Below, one piece after another: positions 33,235-42,558 of a DNA stretch of 64,000 nucleotides. Each line of letters begins with the position of its first letter. The first letter of the stretch is position 1. The notes under the pieces are model-generated. The model was not told the DNA's origin and did no database searches. It was given only the letters and a program-made list of their open reading frames with translations. The position numbers and the translations under genes were made by a program. This DNA is from Salinibacterium sp. M195 (GTDB lineage Bacteria > Actinomycetota > Actinomycetes > Actinomycetales > Microbacteriaceae), in contig NZ_CP040814.1 in the NCBI RefSeq assembly GCF_019443965.1, positions 1,550,001 to 1,614,000 of the forward strand. The letters run 5' to 3'.

Positions 33235-34203
33235 TTAACGAACTGGGGGAGTCAGTTCTGCGGGCTCGGCATCAGCAGTTGCCGAAGTCGTGCCAGAGCT
33301 GTCAGCCTCAGCCGTGTCAGTTTCGGCGGGCTTGCCGCGGAAATTGAACGAGTCGAGAATGAACCGGAAGTAGCCCTTGCCGGTGCCGAAGGATGCCGTG
33401 AGCCGGTCAAGGAAGATGGCCAACAGCACGACCGAGAGTCCAGCTTCGAACCCGAGCGAGACATCCGCCCGGCTCAAGCTCTGGATTACCGGCTGACCGA
33501 GGCCACCAGCGCCAACCATCGAGGCAATAACAACCATCGAGAGCGAGAGCATGATCACCTGGTTGATGCCAGCCATGATCGAGGGAAGAGCCAACGGCAG
33601 CTGAATCTGACGCAGGATGCGGCTCGGTGAAGAACCGAAGGCCTGTCCAGCTTCAACGACCTCTTTATCGACACCGCGGATGCCGAGTTCGGTAAGTCGA
33701 ACGCCGGGGGCAAGCGCGAAGAGCACCGTTGCCACGATTCCGGGCACGTCACCGATGCGGAAGAGGATGAGGGCAGGAATCAGGTAAACGAATGCGGGCA
33801 TCGTCTGCAAGAAGTCCAGTATCGGCTTCACTATCGTGGAGACCGTTTGATACTTTGCCGCCAAAATTCCCAGCGGAACGCTGATGATCACGGCGATCGC
33901 TGCTGCTACCAGCACGAGCGCGAGGGTATCCATTGCGTTTTCCCACTGATCCAAGCTGAGGATCAGGAGGAAGCTGACGGTGGTGCCGAGTGAGAACACC
34001 CAACCGCGTGCCACGAAGGCGATCACGGCGAAGATGATCAACATCACCCAGAATGGCGGCGACGCGAATATGAAGTTCATTCCGTCGGCAACAGACGCGA
34101 TGATGAACTTGATTACGTCGAAGAACACACCGAATGTTTCGGTAATGAAGTCAATGCCGTCTTCGACCCATTGGCCGAGGGGGAGTCTAGGGAAGTCGTT
34201 CAT
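33235..34203 (-). CDS. proW: Glycine betaine/proline ABC transporter permease
   Basis: 322-residue OpuAB/ProW-type inner membrane subunit with six to seven helices. The coupling motif region is GQAFGSSPSRILRQIQLPLALPSIMAGI (EAA loop), preceded by PAFVYLIPALILFRIG. A Thr/Ala/Glu-rich tail of about 40 residues is added at the C-terminus. ATGA overlap with proV. Works with ProV and ProX to import osmoprotectants. Confidence 0.93.
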   Translation of the reverse strand: MNDFPRLPLGQWVEDGIDFITETFGVFFDVIKFIIASVADGMNFIFASPPFWVMLIIFAVIAFVARGWVFSLGTTVSFLLILSLDQWENAMDTLALVLVAAAIAVIISVPLGILAAKYQTVSTIVKPILDFLQTMPAFVYLIPALILFRIGDVPGIVATVLFALAPGVRLTELGIRGVDKEVVEAGQAFGSSPSRILRQIQLPLALPSIMAGINQVIMLSLSMVVIASMVGAGGLGQPVIQSLSRADVSLGFEAGLSVVLLAIFLDRLTASFGTGKGYFRFILDSFNFRGKPAETDTAEADSSGTTSATADAEPAELTPPVR

Positions 34204-35573
34204 CGTGCGGCCTCCGTTTCGGTGGCGATTTCTGGCGTAGCAAGTGCGTCAGAAATCAGTTCAGTGGACACAGTGAGTGCCGGTTCGATTACGGGCAATT
34301 CGCCGGTATCGGTGTTGACGTTGCCGAGGGCGGCGAGAAGCGTCACCCGAGGAACGGCGCCAATGAGACGACCACGGTCATCCACAACAGCTAGGGGTAG
34401 TGGGCTCTCGACCGAGGGAACGAAGAGCTCAGAAAGTGACGTGTCAGCCTGCACAACGTTGAAGTCGTCGCTGATGATCGACGCGAGGTCAGTCTCGCCG
34501 CGGCGGACGAGCTTCATTGCCTCTGCATCACGAACAATGCCCTTGAGGGTTCGATCGCGGCCGATAACGAATGCCATCGAGCTTTGCAGATCGCGCATCG
34601 TCTTCAACGCAGCACGCGGTCCAGAACCAGCGAACGCGGTAACGCGGGCAGGCTCCATGACGCTGGAAGCGGTGAGAACACGTGAGCGGTCAACATCCTG
34701 AACGAACTGCGCAACATAGTCGTTGGCGGGATCAGTGAGGATGTCTTCTGGCGTACCGATCTGAACGATCCGGCCGTCACGCATGACAGCGATACGGTCT
34801 CCGAGGAACATCGCCTCGTTAAGATCGTGAGTGATGAAGATGATCGTCTTGCCCAGTTCGGTCTGAAGCTCAAGCAATTGCTCTTGCATTTCGCGACGAA
34901 TCAGGGGATCGAGAGCACTAAACGCTTCGTCCATAAGGAGCACGTCGGTGTCGGCGGCGAGGGCGCGGGCGAGACCGACACGCTGCTGCATTCCGCCGGA
35001 AAGCTCTGAAGGCATCTTGTGGCCCCAACCCTCGAGGCCGACGAGGTCAATGACCTTCTGAGCGCGAGCGAGACGTTCGGTGCGGGGAATGCCCTGCACT
35101 TCAAGCGCGTAGGCGGCGTTCTCAAGAACGCTGCGGTGGGGAAACAGCGCGAAGTGCTGGAACACCATGGAGATGCGGCGACGGCGAACGTCGCGAAGTT
35201 TTGATGCGCCGATGCCGGTAATGACATCGTCGCCAACAGTTACTGAGCCGGCGGTGGTTTCCCACAGTCCGTTGAGCATGCGGATGAGCGTAGATTTGCC
35301 CGACCCGGAGAGGCCCATTACTACGAAGATTTCGCCTTTGCGAACGTCGAAGCTCGCATCGATTACGGCAGCAGTGCCCAGTTCTGTGATCTCGTCACGA
35401 GTGGCTCCATGTTGGAGTCGCTCGACTGCTTCTTTTGGGCGGCGTCCGAATACCTTGTACAGGTTCTTGGCGCTGACTGCTATTTCTTCGGTCACGTTCT
35501 CCTGAATGCTCGGCTCCATAAGGGCTTTGCTCTTCTCGATTACGGTCCGGGTTGCAGGCACCTTGCTAGTCAT
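34200..35573 (-). CDS. proV: Glycine betaine/proline ABC transporter ATPase with CBS domains
   Basis: 457 residues. ABC domain: GLSGSGKST Walker A, LSGGMQQRVGLARAL signature, VLLMDEAFSALDP Walker B, IFITHDL. The C-terminal about 150 residues form a CBS pair (from ALKTMRDLQSSMAFVIG to LPLAVVDDRGRLIGAV) that in OpuA senses ionic strength or c-di-AMP and gates transport. Start ATG 35573 has a GGGAG site; ATG 35519 does not. First gene of the operon. Confidence 0.94.
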   Translation of the reverse strand: MTSKVPATRTVIEKSKALMEPSIQENVTEEIAVSAKNLYKVFGRRPKEAVERLQHGATRDEITELGTAAVIDASFDVRKGEIFVVMGLSGSGKSTLIRMLNGLWETTAGSVTVGDDVITGIGASKLRDVRRRRISMVFQHFALFPHRSVLENAAYALEVQGIPRTERLARAQKVIDLVGLEGWGHKMPSELSGGMQQRVGLARALAADTDVLLMDEAFSALDPLIRREMQEQLLELQTELGKTIIFITHDLNEAMFLGDRIAVMRDGRIVQIGTPEDILTDPANDYVAQFVQDVDRSRVLTASSVMEPARVTAFAGSGPRAALKTMRDLQSSMAFVIGRDRTLKGIVRDAEAMKLVRRGETDLASIISDDFNVVQADTSLSELFVPSVESPLPLAVVDDRGRLIGAVPRVTLLAALGNVNTDTGELPVIEPALTVSTELISDALATPEIATETEAAR

Positions 35574-35916
35574 GTGGCTCCCAATTGAGCCAGATGAGAA
35601 GGGGAAACATTGTCGGAATGGTTCCAGTGCGAAACAACCGTACGAGCGTCAACCCGACTGGCGGGATGGCGCGCGCGGCCTGATTTCGTAGCACCCGTTC
35701 ACAGCGCCAAACGTGGCGCACCGAGAACCGGGCCGTAAACAAACGTAACGCTTTTGCGGAATCAATGTAGGGGAGGGTCCGCCAGATTGGGGACATAGTG
35801 CGCTCCCGAGCGGCGTCGATCCCCGGCACAGTAGGCATCGAAGCGGGTCGTCTTCGTTGTCTATTCGTTACATAGCCGGGGTCGAATCTGTCTGCTTGGG
35901 AACTAAAGCAGACCGA
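35574..35916 (-). other. 343-bp gap upstream of proV
   Basis: No convincing gene. The region should hold the proV promoter reading leftward, though I cannot fix -35/-10 boxes. Near its right end, gtctgctt/aagcagac (35890-35913) is a hairpin directly beyond the tesB stop. Confidence 0.6.
35890..35913 (-). terminator. 8-bp hairpin after tesB
   Basis: gtctgctt and aagcagac are perfect reverse complements around an 8-base loop, starting 4 bp beyond the stop of the minus-strand tesB gene. No T run follows on that strand, so the terminator call is tentative. Confidence 0.45.
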
Positions 35917-36783
35917 CTAGCGCGGTGGTCGCACCATTCCCTCTTGAGCGACACTGGCAATAAGTCGGCCCGCGCGATCGTAGATACGACCGAGCGCGAG
36001 TCCACGCCCACCAATCGCATTCGGCGACTCTTGAACATAGAGAAGCCACTCATCCACTCGCGCTTCCCGGTGCCACCACATGGCGTGGTCGAGGCTCGCG
36101 ACCTTGATGCCTGGCGTTGCCCACGCGAGCCCATGGCGGCGCATGATCGACTCGAGAATCGAATAGTCGCTCGCATAAGCAAGGGCGGCACGATGGAGGT
36201 TCATGTCATCAGGCATCGGGCCGACCGATTTCAACCACACGGCCTGATGCGCGACATGACCGCCCTCTACTGAGATAAAGATGGGAGACGGCACATACCG
36301 CATGTCAAAGGGGCGCTCGGAAGCCCAATACCGCGCAACCGGATGATCCAACCCTTCGAGAGATTCGGCCGTCGTCGGAAGCGACTCAGGATCGGGAAGA
36401 TCGGCGGGCATCTCTATCTGGTGATCGAGCCCCTCATCATCGTCTTGAAACGAGGCGATCGCCGACAGAATCGGCACCCCATCCTGGTACGCCTGCGTGC
36501 GCCGAGTCGAAAAGGATCGACCATCGTGGATGCGATCCACCGAAAAGGTTATCGGCAGGTTGATATCTCCCGGCCGCAAGAAATATCCATGCATGGAATG
36601 CACGACACGGTCTTCGGCAAGAGTGCGCTGCGCGGCAATAAGAGCCTGCGCAAGAACCTGCCCGCCAAAGACTCGCCCCTGCGGCATCCATTGGCTCGGA
36701 CCGGTGAAAATGTCTTCGTTAGTTCGTGCATGGGTGTCGGTCAGATCGAGGGCAGTCAGAAGCCCAGCCATAGGATCGCTCAT
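35917..36783 (-). CDS. tesB: Acyl-CoA thioesterase II
   Basis: 288 residues forming two hotdog repeats; hydrolyses medium and long acyl-CoAs. VFGGQVLAQALIAAQRT and MHGYFLRPGDINLPITF mark the first repeat, and SLDHAMWWHREARVDEWLLY the second with the catalytic Asp; Q and T partners lie in RGLALGRIYDRAGRLIASVAQEG. Length and motifs are typical. Its ATG lies only 20 bp from the divergent gene at 36804. Confidence 0.93.
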   Translation of the reverse strand: MSDPMAGLLTALDLTDTHARTNEDIFTGPSQWMPQGRVFGGQVLAQALIAAQRTLAEDRVVHSMHGYFLRPGDINLPITFSVDRIHDGRSFSTRRTQAYQDGVPILSAIASFQDDDEGLDHQIEMPADLPDPESLPTTAESLEGLDHPVARYWASERPFDMRYVPSPIFISVEGGHVAHQAVWLKSVGPMPDDMNLHRAALAYASDYSILESIMRRHGLAWATPGIKVASLDHAMWWHREARVDEWLLYVQESPNAIGGRGLALGRIYDRAGRLIASVAQEGMVRPPR

Positions 36784-36803
36784 GCCTGTAGTTTAGGAGA
36801 CCT

Positions 36804-37484
36804 ATGACTGCATCGTTTACTTTGGTTGATACCCTCGCGCTGGGTGATCTGCAGGTCTTTTTGGGCCGTGCCGCTCGTGTCGATGAGGGCTCGGTTCGGC
36901 TTATTGGCGGCGGGGGAGTGCTCGCCGTCTATGTTTCCGTGCTGCATCCCGCTGGTCTCCTCGACCAAAGCCCCACGGTTTTAGGACTTCGAACCTTCGC
37001 GCTCGCGTCGAAAGACACGTTTGACGCTGTTGTGCCAGTGCGATCTCTGCTTGGCCGTATTGAGAGTGCCGTTGATGCTTCTGCCGATACGTTCGGTGAA
37101 CCCGTAACCGTGAGTCTGCCCATGAGCGTGAACACTGTGACCTGGGCGGCCATTACGCCGCCGCGCGGTGGTTGGGTATCGATCGACTCGGTTTCGAGTG
37201 AAGTGCTCGAAGAAGCGGCTCGCGACGGAATTGACGAAGTCGCGAAAGCGGTTCCGAGCGGTGTCGGCGAGGCGATCGTGCACAAAGTTCGCACGGAAGT
37301 CTGGGGGCGTCCGCTTGATGACCCCGAATACCTCCCCGCCGGTGCAGGCTTCGCGGCGGTCAGTCTCGGTTTTCTGGGCGACGACGAATCAGCATCCGTC
37401 TATGAATCTGGCGCCTGGACCCGCGTCACGACCAAGCGCGGTCACGTTCTCGTGAAACGCCGCGCCTGGTCGGTTGCTCGCTAA
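36804..37484 (+). CDS. Conserved hypothetical protein
   Basis: 226-residue soluble protein without recognisable catalytic residues. Strand-rich first half (RLIGGGGVLAVYVSVLHP, TFALASKDTFDAVVPV) and a helical region around EEAARDGIDEVAKAVPSGVGEAIVHKVRTEVWGRP. It gives the impression of an actinobacterial core protein of unknown function. A good AGGAG site precedes the ATG. It is divergent from tesB with 20 bp between start codons, so promoters must overlap. Confidence 0.75.
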   Translation: MTASFTLVDTLALGDLQVFLGRAARVDEGSVRLIGGGGVLAVYVSVLHPAGLLDQSPTVLGLRTFALASKDTFDAVVPVRSLLGRIESAVDASADTFGEPVTVSLPMSVNTVTWAAITPPRGGWVSIDSVSSEVLEEAARDGIDEVAKAVPSGVGEAIVHKVRTEVWGRPLDDPEYLPAGAGFAAVSLGFLGDDESASVYESGAWTRVTTKRGHVLVKRRAWSVAR

Positions 37485-37512
37485 AACTGTTGCTCGCTAA
37501 ACCCGCTACTCG

Positions 37513-38100
37513 CTAAAACAGTCGCATCATGAGCGTCATCATGTTTGCGAGCAGGGTGAATGCTCCAATGAGTCCAACCGTCTGAACCACTACGGCGATC
37601 CAGAGCGGGCCGAGACCCTGGCGGGTGCGGATATACACGACTATCGAGCGGCCGATCGTGTACCAAAACGAGCCAAGGAAAACGAACGCCCAATGGAATG
37701 GGCGGTCAACTCCGCGCGCGATAAGTGTCTTTCTGTCGAAAATCGAGAGCGGGATGCTGGCGAGGAACACCAGCCAGCCCGTCACCATGATGGCGAGATA
37801 GCCGGGGTCGGTGTAGATGCGTAGTTGGGCTTCGAGCGCGCCCTCCCCATAGGAGGGAAAGAATGCCGACACATCGAGAAAGAACAGCCCGATGATGCTG
37901 AGAATGGGCATGGCCGCGAGCACAAAGATCTGCCACGTGTTTGTGCTTGCAGCCGGCGAGCTTGTTGGAGTGGACGAGCTGCTCGGCGAGGCGCCCTCGG
38001 GGGCTGCCCAAGCCGTTCCATCCCACCAGCGCGGTGTGGGGCCTCCTGCGGGGTCGGCATACCAGCCAGCGGAGGGAAGTGGTGTGGTCGAGTCACTCAT
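37513..38100 (-). CDS. DUF2510-domain membrane protein
   Basis: 195 residues. The N-terminus (PSAGWYADPAGGPTPRWWDGTAW) is the DUF2510 motif found near the start of many actinobacterial membrane proteins. A Ser/Thr/Pro linker follows and then four membrane helices with no further motif. ATG 38100 is chosen because the DUF2510 motif sits at the start of such proteins; the open frame upstream to 38559 crosses the promoter of the divergent E1 gene. Confidence 0.85.
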   Translation of the reverse strand: MSDSTTPLPSAGWYADPAGGPTPRWWDGTAWAAPEGASPSSSSTPTSSPAASTNTWQIFVLAAMPILSIIGLFFLDVSAFFPSYGEGALEAQLRIYTDPGYLAIMVTGWLVFLASIPLSIFDRKTLIARGVDRPFHWAFVFLGSFWYTIGRSIVVYIRTRQGLGPLWIAVVVQTVGLIGAFTLLANMMTLMMRLF

Positions 38101-38240
38101 CCTGCGAGTGTAACTGCCTCGAGCTGTGTAGGTGAATTTTGCTCGCTCAGTGAGGCTGCTGGGCGCCATCCGCCAATTTGGTGGCAACTTTCGCGCGCCA
38201 CCTTGTGTACGGCGCACTGTATAGGTACGGTCAAAACAAC

Positions 38241-38288
38241 TCCGAGCGACGAGGCTCGGATCAACCTGTGGTTCACCAACCACGGTTG
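38241..38288 (+). promoter_or_regulatory. Paired hairpins in the leader of the 2-oxoacid dehydrogenase operon
   Basis: First, tccgagc/gctcgga with a six-base loop (38241-38260). Second, caacctgtggtt/aaccacggttg around cacc with one bulged base (38262-38288). They lie 53 bp before the E1-alpha start and could be operator sites or leader structures. Confidence 0.45.
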
Positions 38289-38343
38289 TGAGGATCGCTA
38301 GGGCGCAGCACACCAGCAGGCGCAATGGCAGATCGGAGAAATG

Positions 38344-39462
38344 ATGAGTACTACCGTGCCCGTAAAAGCCCAGAAACCTGAGGCAAAGAAGCAGAACCCT
38401 GAGTTCGTGCAGCTTCTTGATCCTGAAGGTAAGCGGCTCAGCGATGACCTCTATGACCCTTGGGTGTCGGATGTCACCGGCGATCAGCTCGCCAGCCTGT
38501 ATGAAGACCTCATCATCGTTCGTCGCATCGATACCGAAGCGACAGCCCTTCAGCGCCAAGGCGAACTAGGGCTCTGGCCACCGCTGCTTGGCCAGGAAGC
38601 AGCTCAAGTAGGTTCAGCCCGCACTCTGCGTCCCGATGACTTTGTGTTCTCCAGCTACCGCGAGAATGCGGTGGCGTACTGCCGTGGCGTGAAGCTTCCT
38701 GATCTTGTTCGGGTGTGGCGCGGAACCGCAGCCTCGGGGTGGGATCCGTTCTCCGTTGGCATGGCAACTCCCGCCGTAATCATTGGCGCTCAGACGCTTC
38801 ATGCCACGGGCTATGCCGTTGGCTGCAAAAAAGACGGCGTTGACAGCGTTGCCGTTGCCTACTTCGGTGATGGCGCTACGAGCGAGGGCGACGTCAGCGA
38901 AGCGATGGTGTTCGCCGCCTCTTTCAAGGCTCCCGTGATCTTTTTCTGCCAGAACAACCAGTGGGCGATCTCTGAGCCTGTTGGGCTGCAAGCTCAGCGC
39001 CCGATTGCCGACCGTGCCCCGGGGTTCGGCATTCCGAGCATCCGTGTTGATGGCAATGACGTGCTTGCTGTCATGGCCGCGACTCGGAGTGCGCTCGACC
39101 GTGCCCGCAATGGCGGCGGTCCTACCTTCATCGAAGCCGTGACGTACCGTCGTGGACCGCACACGACCTCCGACGACCCGAGTCGCTATGTCGACCCGGT
39201 TCTTGTCAAAGAGTGGGAAGCCAAAGATCCTATTGCGCGTGTAGAAGCGTTTTTGCGCAGCGAAGGTGTGCTTACCGACGAGCTGGCGGCATCCATTCAG
39301 GCACGAGCAGACGAGGTGGCAGCAGAATTTCGGGCCGGATGCTTGGGGCTCGAGAATCCCGAACCGCTCAGCGTTTTCGACAACGTGTATGCGACCGAGC
39401 ACTCGGGGCTCGCGCGTCAGAAGAGTCAGTACAAAGCGTATCTAGAGGGGTTTGAGAAATGA
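38344..39462 (+). CDS. bkdA: 2-oxoacid dehydrogenase E1 component, alpha subunit (probably branched-chain)
   Basis: 372-residue thiamine-diphosphate subunit that decarboxylates a 2-oxoacid. The ThDP motif reads VAYFGDGATSEGDVSEAM followed by FFCQNNQWAIS (GDG...NN). EAVTYRRGPHTTSDDPSRY is the phosphorylation-loop equivalent. Pyruvate dehydrogenase cannot be excluded by sequence alone; the branched-chain call rests on the nearby leucine-catabolic operon and on actinobacteria usually using the AceE type for pyruvate. ATG 38344 has better spacing from GGAG than 38341. Confidence 0.85.
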   Translation: MSTTVPVKAQKPEAKKQNPEFVQLLDPEGKRLSDDLYDPWVSDVTGDQLASLYEDLIIVRRIDTEATALQRQGELGLWPPLLGQEAAQVGSARTLRPDDFVFSSYRENAVAYCRGVKLPDLVRVWRGTAASGWDPFSVGMATPAVIIGAQTLHATGYAVGCKKDGVDSVAVAYFGDGATSEGDVSEAMVFAASFKAPVIFFCQNNQWAISEPVGLQAQRPIADRAPGFGIPSIRVDGNDVLAVMAATRSALDRARNGGGPTFIEAVTYRRGPHTTSDDPSRYVDPVLVKEWEAKDPIARVEAFLRSEGVLTDELAASIQARADEVAAEFRAGCLGLENPEPLSVFDNVYATEHSGLARQKSQYKAYLEGFEK

Positions 39463-40460
39463 CTGAACTAACTCTGGCAAAGGCGCTGGGCTCTGGATTG
39501 CGGCGCGCGCTCGCCGAAGACGAGAAAGTTGTGCTTCTTGGCGAAGACATCGGAAAGTTGGGCGGCGTTTTTCGCGTGACCGATGGCCTCCAGCGTGACT
39601 TTGGCACCGAGCGGGTCATGGATACGCCGCTGGCCGAGGCGGGAATCATCGGAATGGCCGTTGGCCTAGCGTTCCGCGGTTACCGTCCGGTGTGTGAGAT
39701 CCAGTTCGACGGCTTTATCTACCCTGGCTTCGATCAGATCGTTGCCCAGGTTGCGAAGCTGCACTACCGCACGGCGGGAAATGTGCGGATGCCGTTGACG
39801 ATTCGGGTGCCCTATGGCGGAGGTATTGGTGCAGTCGAGCACCACTCTGAGTCGCCAGAGGCCTACTTTGCCCACACCGCAGGCTTGCGGGTTGTCACCT
39901 GTTCGACTCCGCAGGATGCCCACAGCATGCTGCGCGAGGCAATCGCCTCTGACGACCCGGTGTTGTTCTTCGAACCCAAGCGCCGCTATTGGACTAAAGG
40001 CGAAGTCGATGAAGATGCGGTCGGTCTGCCGATGGGCAAGGCGCGTGTTGTTGCCGAAGGCACCGATGTCACCTTGGTCACCTATGGCCCGCTAGTGGCA
40101 ACAGCTGTGGATGCCGCAGTGGCCGCCGCTGACGAGGGAATCTCCATCGAGGTTGTTGATTTGCGTTCGCTGTCTCCGGTCGACTTTGACACCGTTTCGG
40201 CGAGCGTGCAGAAGACGGGGCGGCTCGTGATCACCCACGAGGCTTCGCAATCGGGCGGGCTGGGTGCAGAAATTGCGGCGACTCTGACTGACCGCTGTTT
40301 CTATTACCTTGAGTCAGCTCCGGTGCGGATTACTGGGTTCGATGTTCCGTATCCGCCGGCAAAGTTGGAAGACCATTTTTTGCCAGATCTTGATCGCATT
40401 CTTGATGGCGTTGACCGCGCTCTTGGCCGCGTTAATTCGCTTACCGGTTGGAGTGCGTGA
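39459..40460 (+). CDS. bkdB: 2-oxoacid dehydrogenase E1 component, beta subunit
   Basis: 333 residues; pairs with the alpha subunit to form the E1 heterotetramer. VVLLGEDIGKLGGVFRVTDGL, RVMDTPLAEAGIIGMAVGLAFRG and VEHHSESPEAYFAHTAGLRVV are standard E1-beta landmarks, with the conserved Glu (GEDIG) contacting ThDP and the His of EHHSESPE in the channel. ATGA overlap with the alpha gene. Confidence 0.93.
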   Translation: MTELTLAKALGSGLRRALAEDEKVVLLGEDIGKLGGVFRVTDGLQRDFGTERVMDTPLAEAGIIGMAVGLAFRGYRPVCEIQFDGFIYPGFDQIVAQVAKLHYRTAGNVRMPLTIRVPYGGGIGAVEHHSESPEAYFAHTAGLRVVTCSTPQDAHSMLREAIASDDPVLFFEPKRRYWTKGEVDEDAVGLPMGKARVVAEGTDVTLVTYGPLVATAVDAAVAAADEGISIEVVDLRSLSPVDFDTVSASVQKTGRLVITHEASQSGGLGAEIAATLTDRCFYYLESAPVRITGFDVPYPPAKLEDHFLPDLDRILDGVDRALGRVNSLTGWSA

Positions 40461-41935
40461 TGACTGTTAAGGAGTTTGCCCTGCCTGATTTGGGGGAGGG
40501 CCTAACGGAATCTGAAATTGTTGAGTGGCACGTTGCCGTTGGCGATCTGGTGACGCTGAATCAGCCGATTGCTGAGGTGGAGACGGCGAAGGCGATTGTG
40601 TCGCTGCCGTCGCCGGTGGCGGGAAAGATTTCGGCGCTGCACGCTGAGCCCGGCGCGACAGTGCAGGTCGGCACCCGCATCGTCACGTTTGAACTGGATG
40701 GTGGGTCAGGCGGCGTTGATGCTCCGGATGCCGGTGGCGCGACTGCTGATGCTTCCGCTGGCGCAGAGAGCGCGAAAGCTGACGGCGGAGATACGGCGCC
40801 GGCCCCTGAGGCTGCTCCTGAACGCAACTCTGTGCTTGTCGGGTACGGTCCCGCCGTCGAGAGCGGCAAGCGCCCCACACGCAAGCCTCGTGGTGCACGT
40901 GCGGCATCCGCTGAAGCCGTGACGGCGACTGTGGCAGAGACCGCGCAAGCGACCGAGCCAAAGGCAGCAGCAGAGCCTGCAGCAGAGACCGCGCCGGCGA
41001 CGGCCCCAGCGCCTGCGGCCACGCCCGCAGAAGCTCGCACTAAGACGACTCCGCCGGTGCGCAAGCTGGCTGCCGATCGCGGCGTCGACTTGACGCAACT
41101 GACCGGAACGGGCCCTGACGGCATCATCACGCGTGATGATGTGCTGAGTGCGGCAGAGCAGCCGTCTGAGCAGGCACAGAGCGGAGAGGACACTGCGGCA
41201 GGAACATCCGGTCAGTCTCCTCGCGGCGCGCTTGCCGGCACGCGTGCGCGCGAAACTCGCACCCCCATCAAGTCGGTGCGTAAGGCAACGGCGGCCGCGA
41301 TGGTCGCGAGTGCCTTCACGGCACCCCATGTCACCGAGTTCTTGACGATCGATGTCACGCGCACGGTGGAACTGGTGGCCAAGCTCAAGGCGAAGGGCAC
41401 CGCAGCATCCGTTCTCTCGGTTGTTGCTAAGGCGCTGTGCATTGGCGTGGCGCGTAACCCCTCGCTCAATTCGCGGTGGGATGCCGACGCGAACGAAATC
41501 GTCGAGTTCGGCTATATCAACTTGGGCATCGCTGTCGCGACGCCGCGAGGACTCATGGTGCCGAACCTCAAAGATGCTGACGCCATGAGCCTGGCCGATC
41601 TCACCGAGGCGATTGGCGATCTCGCCCGCAATGCGCGAGCGAGCAAGGCAACTCCGGCGTCGCTCAATGGGGGAACTATTTCGATTACCAACGTTGGTGT
41701 CTTCGGCATCGACGCCGGAACCCCCATCCTGAATCCGGGAGAAGCCGCCATTTTGGCTATGGGCGCTGTGCGCAAGATGCCGTGGGAACACCACGGTGAC
41801 ATCGCTCTGCGCGACATCATGACCCTGAGTTTGTCGTTCGATCACCGTCTTGTCGACGGCGAGCAGGGTGCACGTTTCTTGACCGATGTTGGCTCGATTC
41901 TGAACGACCCCGGCACTGTTTTGACGATGGTGTGA
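40460..41935 (+). CDS. bkdC: Dihydrolipoamide acyltransferase (E2) of 2-oxoacid dehydrogenase
   Basis: 491 residues. One lipoyl domain (1-80; lipoyl lysine K44 in EVETAKAIVSLP), an Ala/Pro/Glu-rich linker, a peripheral-subunit-binding domain (VRKLAADRGVDLTQLTGTGP..ITRDDVL), a second linker, and a catalytic core ending SLSFDHRLVDGEQGARF with the active His and Asp. TGATG overlap with E1-beta. No E3 gene is adjacent, so a shared dihydrolipoamide dehydrogenase is expected elsewhere. Confidence 0.93.
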   Translation: MTVKEFALPDLGEGLTESEIVEWHVAVGDLVTLNQPIAEVETAKAIVSLPSPVAGKISALHAEPGATVQVGTRIVTFELDGGSGGVDAPDAGGATADASAGAESAKADGGDTAPAPEAAPERNSVLVGYGPAVESGKRPTRKPRGARAASAEAVTATVAETAQATEPKAAAEPAAETAPATAPAPAATPAEARTKTTPPVRKLAADRGVDLTQLTGTGPDGIITRDDVLSAAEQPSEQAQSGEDTAAGTSGQSPRGALAGTRARETRTPIKSVRKATAAAMVASAFTAPHVTEFLTIDVTRTVELVAKLKAKGTAASVLSVVAKALCIGVARNPSLNSRWDADANEIVEFGYINLGIAVATPRGLMVPNLKDADAMSLADLTEAIGDLARNARASKATPASLNGGTISITNVGVFGIDAGTPILNPGEAAILAMGAVRKMPWEHHGDIALRDIMTLSLSFDHRLVDGEQGARFLTDVGSILNDPGTVLTMV

Positions 41936-41970
41936 CACGAGGGGTGGCCGCGACAGGTAAGAATGGTCTT

Positions 41971-42558
41971 ATGACCGAGAATCTCGACCCTGCTGCGGCC
42001 ACCCCTGCTCCGGCTCCTACTGCCTCACGTGCACCACGCCGTCTTCTGGTGGGAATCTTTGCGCTCGCCGCATTCGTGATCGCGGCCGACCAGCTCAGCA
42101 AGTGGTGGGCCGAAACCAACCTTGGCGGCGGCAAGAACATCCCCGTCATCGGCGATTTGCTGTCGTTCCAGCTCGTCTACAACCCCGGCGCCGCGTTCTC
42201 GCTCGCCGAGGAATTCACCTGGGTGCTCACAATCATTGCGGCGCTCGCCGTTGTTGCTATCACTTGGTATGCGTGGACCGTGCAATCCCGCGCCTGGGCT
42301 GTTGCGCTCGGCATGCTCCTTGGTGGCGCGATCACTCACCTCGGCGACCGTCTGTTCCGTGACCCCGGTTTTGCGCGCGGTCACGTCGTCGACTTCATCA
42401 ACTACAACGGCTATTTCATCGGCAACATCGCCGACATTGCCCTTGTGGGCGGCGCAATCATGATCGTCGTCATTTCGCTGATGGGAATTGCTGCCAAGCC
42501 CGAAGAGGCAACGACGCCGAGCGCGGATGCGCCGACGGAAGCAACGACAACCGAATGA
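41971..42558 (+). CDS. lspA: Lipoprotein signal peptidase (signal peptidase II)
   Basis: 195-residue four-helix aspartic protease that cleaves prolipoproteins before the lipidated Cys. Motifs: ADQLSKWW, LVYNPGAAFSL, GGAITHLGDRLF and the two catalytic Asp regions HVVDFI and NIADIAL. N- and C-terminal Ala/Thr/Pro tails are extra. ATG 41971 is used. The window contains several lipoproteins it would process. ATGA overlap with the next gene. Confidence 0.94.
   Translation: MTENLDPAAATPAPAPTASRAPRRLLVGIFALAAFVIAADQLSKWWAETNLGGGKNIPVIGDLLSFQLVYNPGAAFSLAEEFTWVLTIIAALAVVAITWYAWTVQSRAWAVALGMLLGGAITHLGDRLFRDPGFARGHVVDFINYNGYFIGNIADIALVGGAIMIVVISLMGIAAKPEEATTPSADAPTEATTTE

Noticed and set aside
35566..35838. 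90-codon minus-strand frame upstream of proV
   Set aside because: Overlaps the proV ribosome site, has no family match and no ribosome site of its own; more likely promoter region.
40706..41938. 410-codon open frame on the minus strand
   Set aside because: Antisense to the E2 gene, low-complexity Arg/Cys-rich product generated by the Ala/Pro linker codons.
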